Origin: Pseudomonas azerbaijanoccidentalis
GTDB taxonomy: Bacteria > Pseudomonadota > Gammaproteobacteria > Pseudomonadales > Pseudomonadaceae
NCBI RefSeq assembly: GCF_019145495.1
Contig: NZ_JAHSTU010000003.1
Span: forward strand, 310,001-374,000
Reading direction: 5' to 3'
Length of the DNA: 64,000 bases
A program made the translations under genes and the position numbers. The notes beneath the pieces are model-generated. The model made no database searches and was not told the DNA's origin. It saw only the letters and a list, made by a program, of their open reading frames with translations. Positions 61,506 through 64,000 of the stretch are shown piece by piece (the stretch's first letter is position 1; every line of letters starts with the position of its first letter).

Positions 61506-62327
61506 TCAGGGCTTAATTTTTCGCCCCGCCATGTGTTTCAAATACCCTACCAACATCCCCAGATCCTCATCCGGCAATACCTCGGCCGAGAACCCCGGCA
61601 TCTTCGCCTGCGGCCACTGGCGCAAACTCTGCGGATCGCGAATGTAGCGCTTGAGGAAGTCCGCGCCGAAATACTCGGTCGGGTTGTACGGAATATTCAG
61701 GTCCGGCCCGAACTGGGCATCGCCGGCACCGTTCAATCGGTGGCAGGCCAGACAATTCTTCTGGAACAAGGCAAAGCCCTTGTTGACCGCATCATCGGCC
61801 TTCAACGCCGGGTCGGGCAGCAGGGCAGGGAAACGTGCGGCCACTGGTGCCATGCGCTTGATGCTGGCGACTTCGAACGGCCATTGTTCCGGGCTGATGT
61901 TGCCCGCTCGCGGATCGGTCCAGACCAGATAAAACGGCCCGGCACTGTGCTTGCCTTCGGACAGCGGCGGCCAAGGCTTGGCGGGGTCTTCAATCGCCAG
62001 CCAGGCACGAGCACCCTCGGTGTTGAGCAAGGGCGCGGCTGCCAGTTCAGCGGCAAAACCGTCCAGCGCCACGGCCTGAAGGTGATCGTCAGATTTGATG
62101 CCGGTCAACAACGCCGCCATGGGCACCGCGCGATAGCTCATGTCGCGTTTATAGGAAACGTCATTGGCAATGGTGATGGTCTGCACTTGAGGATGCTTGA
62201 GTAATTCCTCGGTCTGCCAGGTGCGGCTATTCGCACCCAGCTCCAGGTTGAGCTGTGCGGCAGACAGAGGCGTGCTGAGCAGCAAGGCCCCGAACAGAAT
62301 GAGCGTTTTCAAAGGATCGCCGTCCAT
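61506..62327 (-). CDS. Exported c-type cytochrome with molybdopterin-like N-terminal region
   Basis: 273 aa from ATG 62327. An alternative TTG at 62312 would give a shorter signal peptide (KTLILFGALLLSTPLSAA). N-terminal half (LELGANSRTWQTEELLKH, VPMAALLTG) recalls sulfite-oxidase-type domains. C-terminal half has a single heme site CLACH with Met in KMPGF. Periplasmic electron carrier. Partner unknown. Confidence 0.75.
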   Translation of the reverse strand: MDGDPLKTLILFGALLLSTPLSAAQLNLELGANSRTWQTEELLKHPQVQTITIANDVSYKRDMSYRAVPMAALLTGIKSDDHLQAVALDGFAAELAAAPLLNTEGARAWLAIEDPAKPWPPLSEGKHSAGPFYLVWTDPRAGNISPEQWPFEVASIKRMAPVAARFPALLPDPALKADDAVNKGFALFQKNCLACHRLNGAGDAQFGPDLNIPYNPTEYFGADFLKRYIRDPQSLRQWPQAKMPGFSAEVLPDEDLGMLVGYLKHMAGRKIKP

Positions 62328-62424
62328 GTCGTGGTAGTGCCGCAAAGGTTGGCACAGCCACGCTGGCCCGGATAGCGAGCCAGTCACATTTTTGATGTGG
62401 CGATAATTAACTTTGGCGCTTGAT

Positions 62425-62520
62425 TCAGCCGATCACCTTGGTCAGGTTCGGCACGATTAACAACAGCGTGGTGGCGAAAAGAATGAGCCCGGCTTGACGA
62501 ACTTTCGATTGTTTGAACAT
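62425..62520 (-). CDS. Small membrane protein, 31 aa
   Basis: Starts MFKQSKVRQAGLILFATTLL and ends VPNLTKVIG. One membrane helix after a basic start. A GGCGGTC site precedes it. Single-helix peptides of this pattern seem conserved in Pseudomonas, judged from memory. Confidence 0.5.
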   Translation of the reverse strand: MFKQSKVRQAGLILFATTLLLIVPNLTKVIG

Positions 62521-62928
62521 GGCTTGACCGCCTTTTTTGTTATTTCCTGATGCCTGCCTGCATATCTCCATGACGGCAGCGCGGTGCACTTCCTGTAAGA
62601 CGAGCGCCTCGGCAAAACCCGACGACAACTTCGTACTCCTTCACCTTAGAGCCCGTGTCACGCTTGGTTTAGATCCATTTCGTATGGTGTTCTCGAAATT
62701 AGCTATCAAAAAGGCATGAGGCCTATTGCCAGCTTCTTTGGCGGCCTTTTGCTAGACACCTGCGTGTCCTGAACCGGTTCACCGGGCCATGGATGACCGT
62801 CCGTCTGAGCGTGAGCGTCAACGTCTGTGAGCGCTGCGGTCATTGAATCCACGGTGGCTGGGAATAAGGTGGAGGCTCGCAAAATAAAAAGATCCCAGCC
62901 CTTATTCACCATCCGGTTCGAGGACGAC
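62521..62928. other. 408-bp intergenic interval before the thiolase
   Basis: Contains the promoter region of the thiolase and the leader of the 31-aa gene. AAAATAAAAAGATCCC (62880-62895) is the AT-rich stretch just upstream of the thiolase. No gene supported. Confidence 0.4.
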
Positions 62929-64000
62929 ATGACCCAAGCTTTGATTTTCGACGCGTTACGCACCCCACGGGGCAAAGGCAAGGCCGATGGCGCATTGCAC
63001 AGTGTCAAACCGGTCAACCTGGTGGCCGGGCTGCTCACGGCGCTACAACAGCGAACAGCCCTCGACACCAGTCAGGTCGATGATGTGGTGCTGGGCTGCG
63101 TGACGCCCATCGGCGATCAAGGCTCTGACATCGCCAAGACTGCCGCTCAAGTGGCCGATTGGGATGTCAGCGTGGCCGGTGTGCAGATCAATCGCTTTTG
63201 CGCGTCCGGGCTGGAGGCAGTGAACCTGGGGGCAATGAAAGTGCGCTCCGGCTTTGAAGACCTGGTGGTCGTGGGCGGCGTCGAGTCGATGTCGCGGGTG
63301 CCGATGGGCAGTGATGGCGGGGCGTGGGCACTGGACCCGGCCACCAACCTGCACAGCCATTTCACCCCGCAAGGCGTAGGCGCCGACCTGATCGCCACCC
63401 TGGAAGGTTTCAGTCGCCAGGACGTCGACGCTTACGCGCTGCACTCGCAACAGAAAGCCGCGCGAGCCCGGGCCGAGGGTTCCTTCAACAAGTCGCTGGT
63501 GCCGGTGCAGGATCAGAACGGCGTCGTCCTGCTCGATCATGACGAGTTCATCCGTGCCGAGTCGACCCTGGAAGGCCTGGGCAAGCTCAAGCCGAGTTTC
63601 GAGATGATGGGGCAGATGGGCTTCGATGCCACGGCGCTGCGGGTCTACAGCCATGTCGAGCGGATCAACCATGTGCATACCCCCGGCAACAGTTCCGGGA
63701 TCGTCGATGGTGCGGCATTGATGTTGATCGGTTCTGAAGCCAAGGGCCGGGCGCTGGGCTTGCAGCCACGGGCGCGAATCGTTGCCACGGCAGTCACCAG
63801 CACCGACCCGACCATCATGCTCACCGGCCCCGCGCCGGCGACGCGCAAGGCATTGGCGAAGGCCGGGTTGCGCGTCGAAGACATCGACCTGTTCGAGGTC
63901 AACGAGGCCTTTGCCTCGGTGGTGTTGAAGTTCATCAAGGACATGGCCGTCGATCCGCAAAAGGTCAACGTCAACGGCGGCTCCATCGCCATGGGCCACC
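62929..64000 (+). CDS. Acetyl-CoA C-acyltransferase (thiolase), partial
   Basis: Starts [19 protein letters not shown] at ATG 62929 and runs off the right edge. Nucleophile Cys91 ([13 protein letters not shown]), [18 protein letters not shown] middle and [11 protein letters not shown] at the edge with catalytic His. A thiolase of fatty acid degradation or synthesis of acetoacetyl-CoA. A beta-oxidation role is more likely by sequence style. Confidence 0.9.
   Translation, partial: MTQALIFDALRTPRGKGKADGALHSVKPVNLVAGLLTALQQRTALDTSQVDDVVLGCVTPIGDQGSDIAKTAAQVADWDVSVAGVQINRFCASGLEAVNLGAMKVRSGFEDLVVVGGVESMSRVPMGSDGGAWALDPATNLHSHFTPQGVGADLIATLEGFSRQDVDAYALHSQQKAARARAEGSFNKSLVPVQDQNGVVLLDHDEFIRAESTLEGLGKLKPSFEMMGQMGFDATALRVYSHVERINHVHTPGNSSGIVDGAALMLIGSEAKGRALGLQPRARIVATAVTSTDPTIMLTGPAPATRKALAKAGLRVEDIDLFEVNEAFASVVLKFIKDMAVDPQKVNVNGGSIAMGH

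Noticed and set aside
1..64000. CRISPR array or complete tRNA/rRNA gene
   Set aside because: No regularly spaced direct repeats of 25-40 bases and no full cloverleaf seen. Only the T-arm fragment near 38.18 kb.

Overview
The window looks like a chromosome segment of a fluorescent-group Pseudomonas. The evidence is the high GC, the gene order around prmB, aroC, mtnBDC and speE, Pseudomonas-type small genes (DUF1652, DUF3509), and two intergenic palindrome families common in such genomes. No database search was possible, so all names rest on recognised motifs, length and gene order.

Bases 1 to about 38,200 are most of a prophage whose integrase end lies left of the window. It is a mosaic with a lambda-like head (Nu1-like and GpA-like terminase, gpW, portal, ClpP-type protease, gpD, gpE, FII, Z) and a P2-like contractile tail (V, W, J, I, fibre, sheath, tube, E/E', tape measure, U, X, D). 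The left arm (1-2824, minus strand) holds early genes, including a PrtN-like activator and a KilA-C antirepressor, then an S24 repressor. Cro-like, CII-like, zinc-finger and primase-helicase genes run rightward from a PR-like promoter. P_L and P_R both overlap repeated operator arms. After a repeat-rich linker come a holin, the terminase with upstream GGTGAAC repeats (cos candidate), head, tail, a GH19 endolysin and nested Rz/Rz1 spanins.

Two lesions hit the tail: a one-base homopolymer frameshift in the V spike gene and an in-frame amber codon in the fibre gene. The particle may be defective unless these are suppressed, recoded or sequencing errors.

The right arm (30.6-38.2 kb) carries cargo. 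It has a DNA adenine methylase with a LexA-type box, a fossil SRAP/YedK gene, an SOS-boxed umuDC pair, and an AT-rich island with two HEPN-like proteins (one a DUF4145 protein) and a protein-kinase-like gene. That island is the best candidate here for an undescribed, probably defence-related, system. A tRNA T-arm-like sequence near 38.18 kb is a weak attR candidate.

From 38.4 to 42.1 kb there is variable chromosomal DNA (DUF1254, DUF6130-like, DUF1652 and receiver-domain genes) between two near-identical 69-codon genes. From 42.4 kb to the end the genes look like core chromosome: Smr, cysteine hydrolase, prmB, aroC, an MFS transporter, methionine salvage mtnB-mtnD-mtnC, an acyl-CoA synthetase, an ankyrin protein, speE, an RraB-like protein, a circularly-permuted ATP-grasp / alpha-E / transglutaminase operon, a cytochrome c protein, and a thiolase cut by the right edge.
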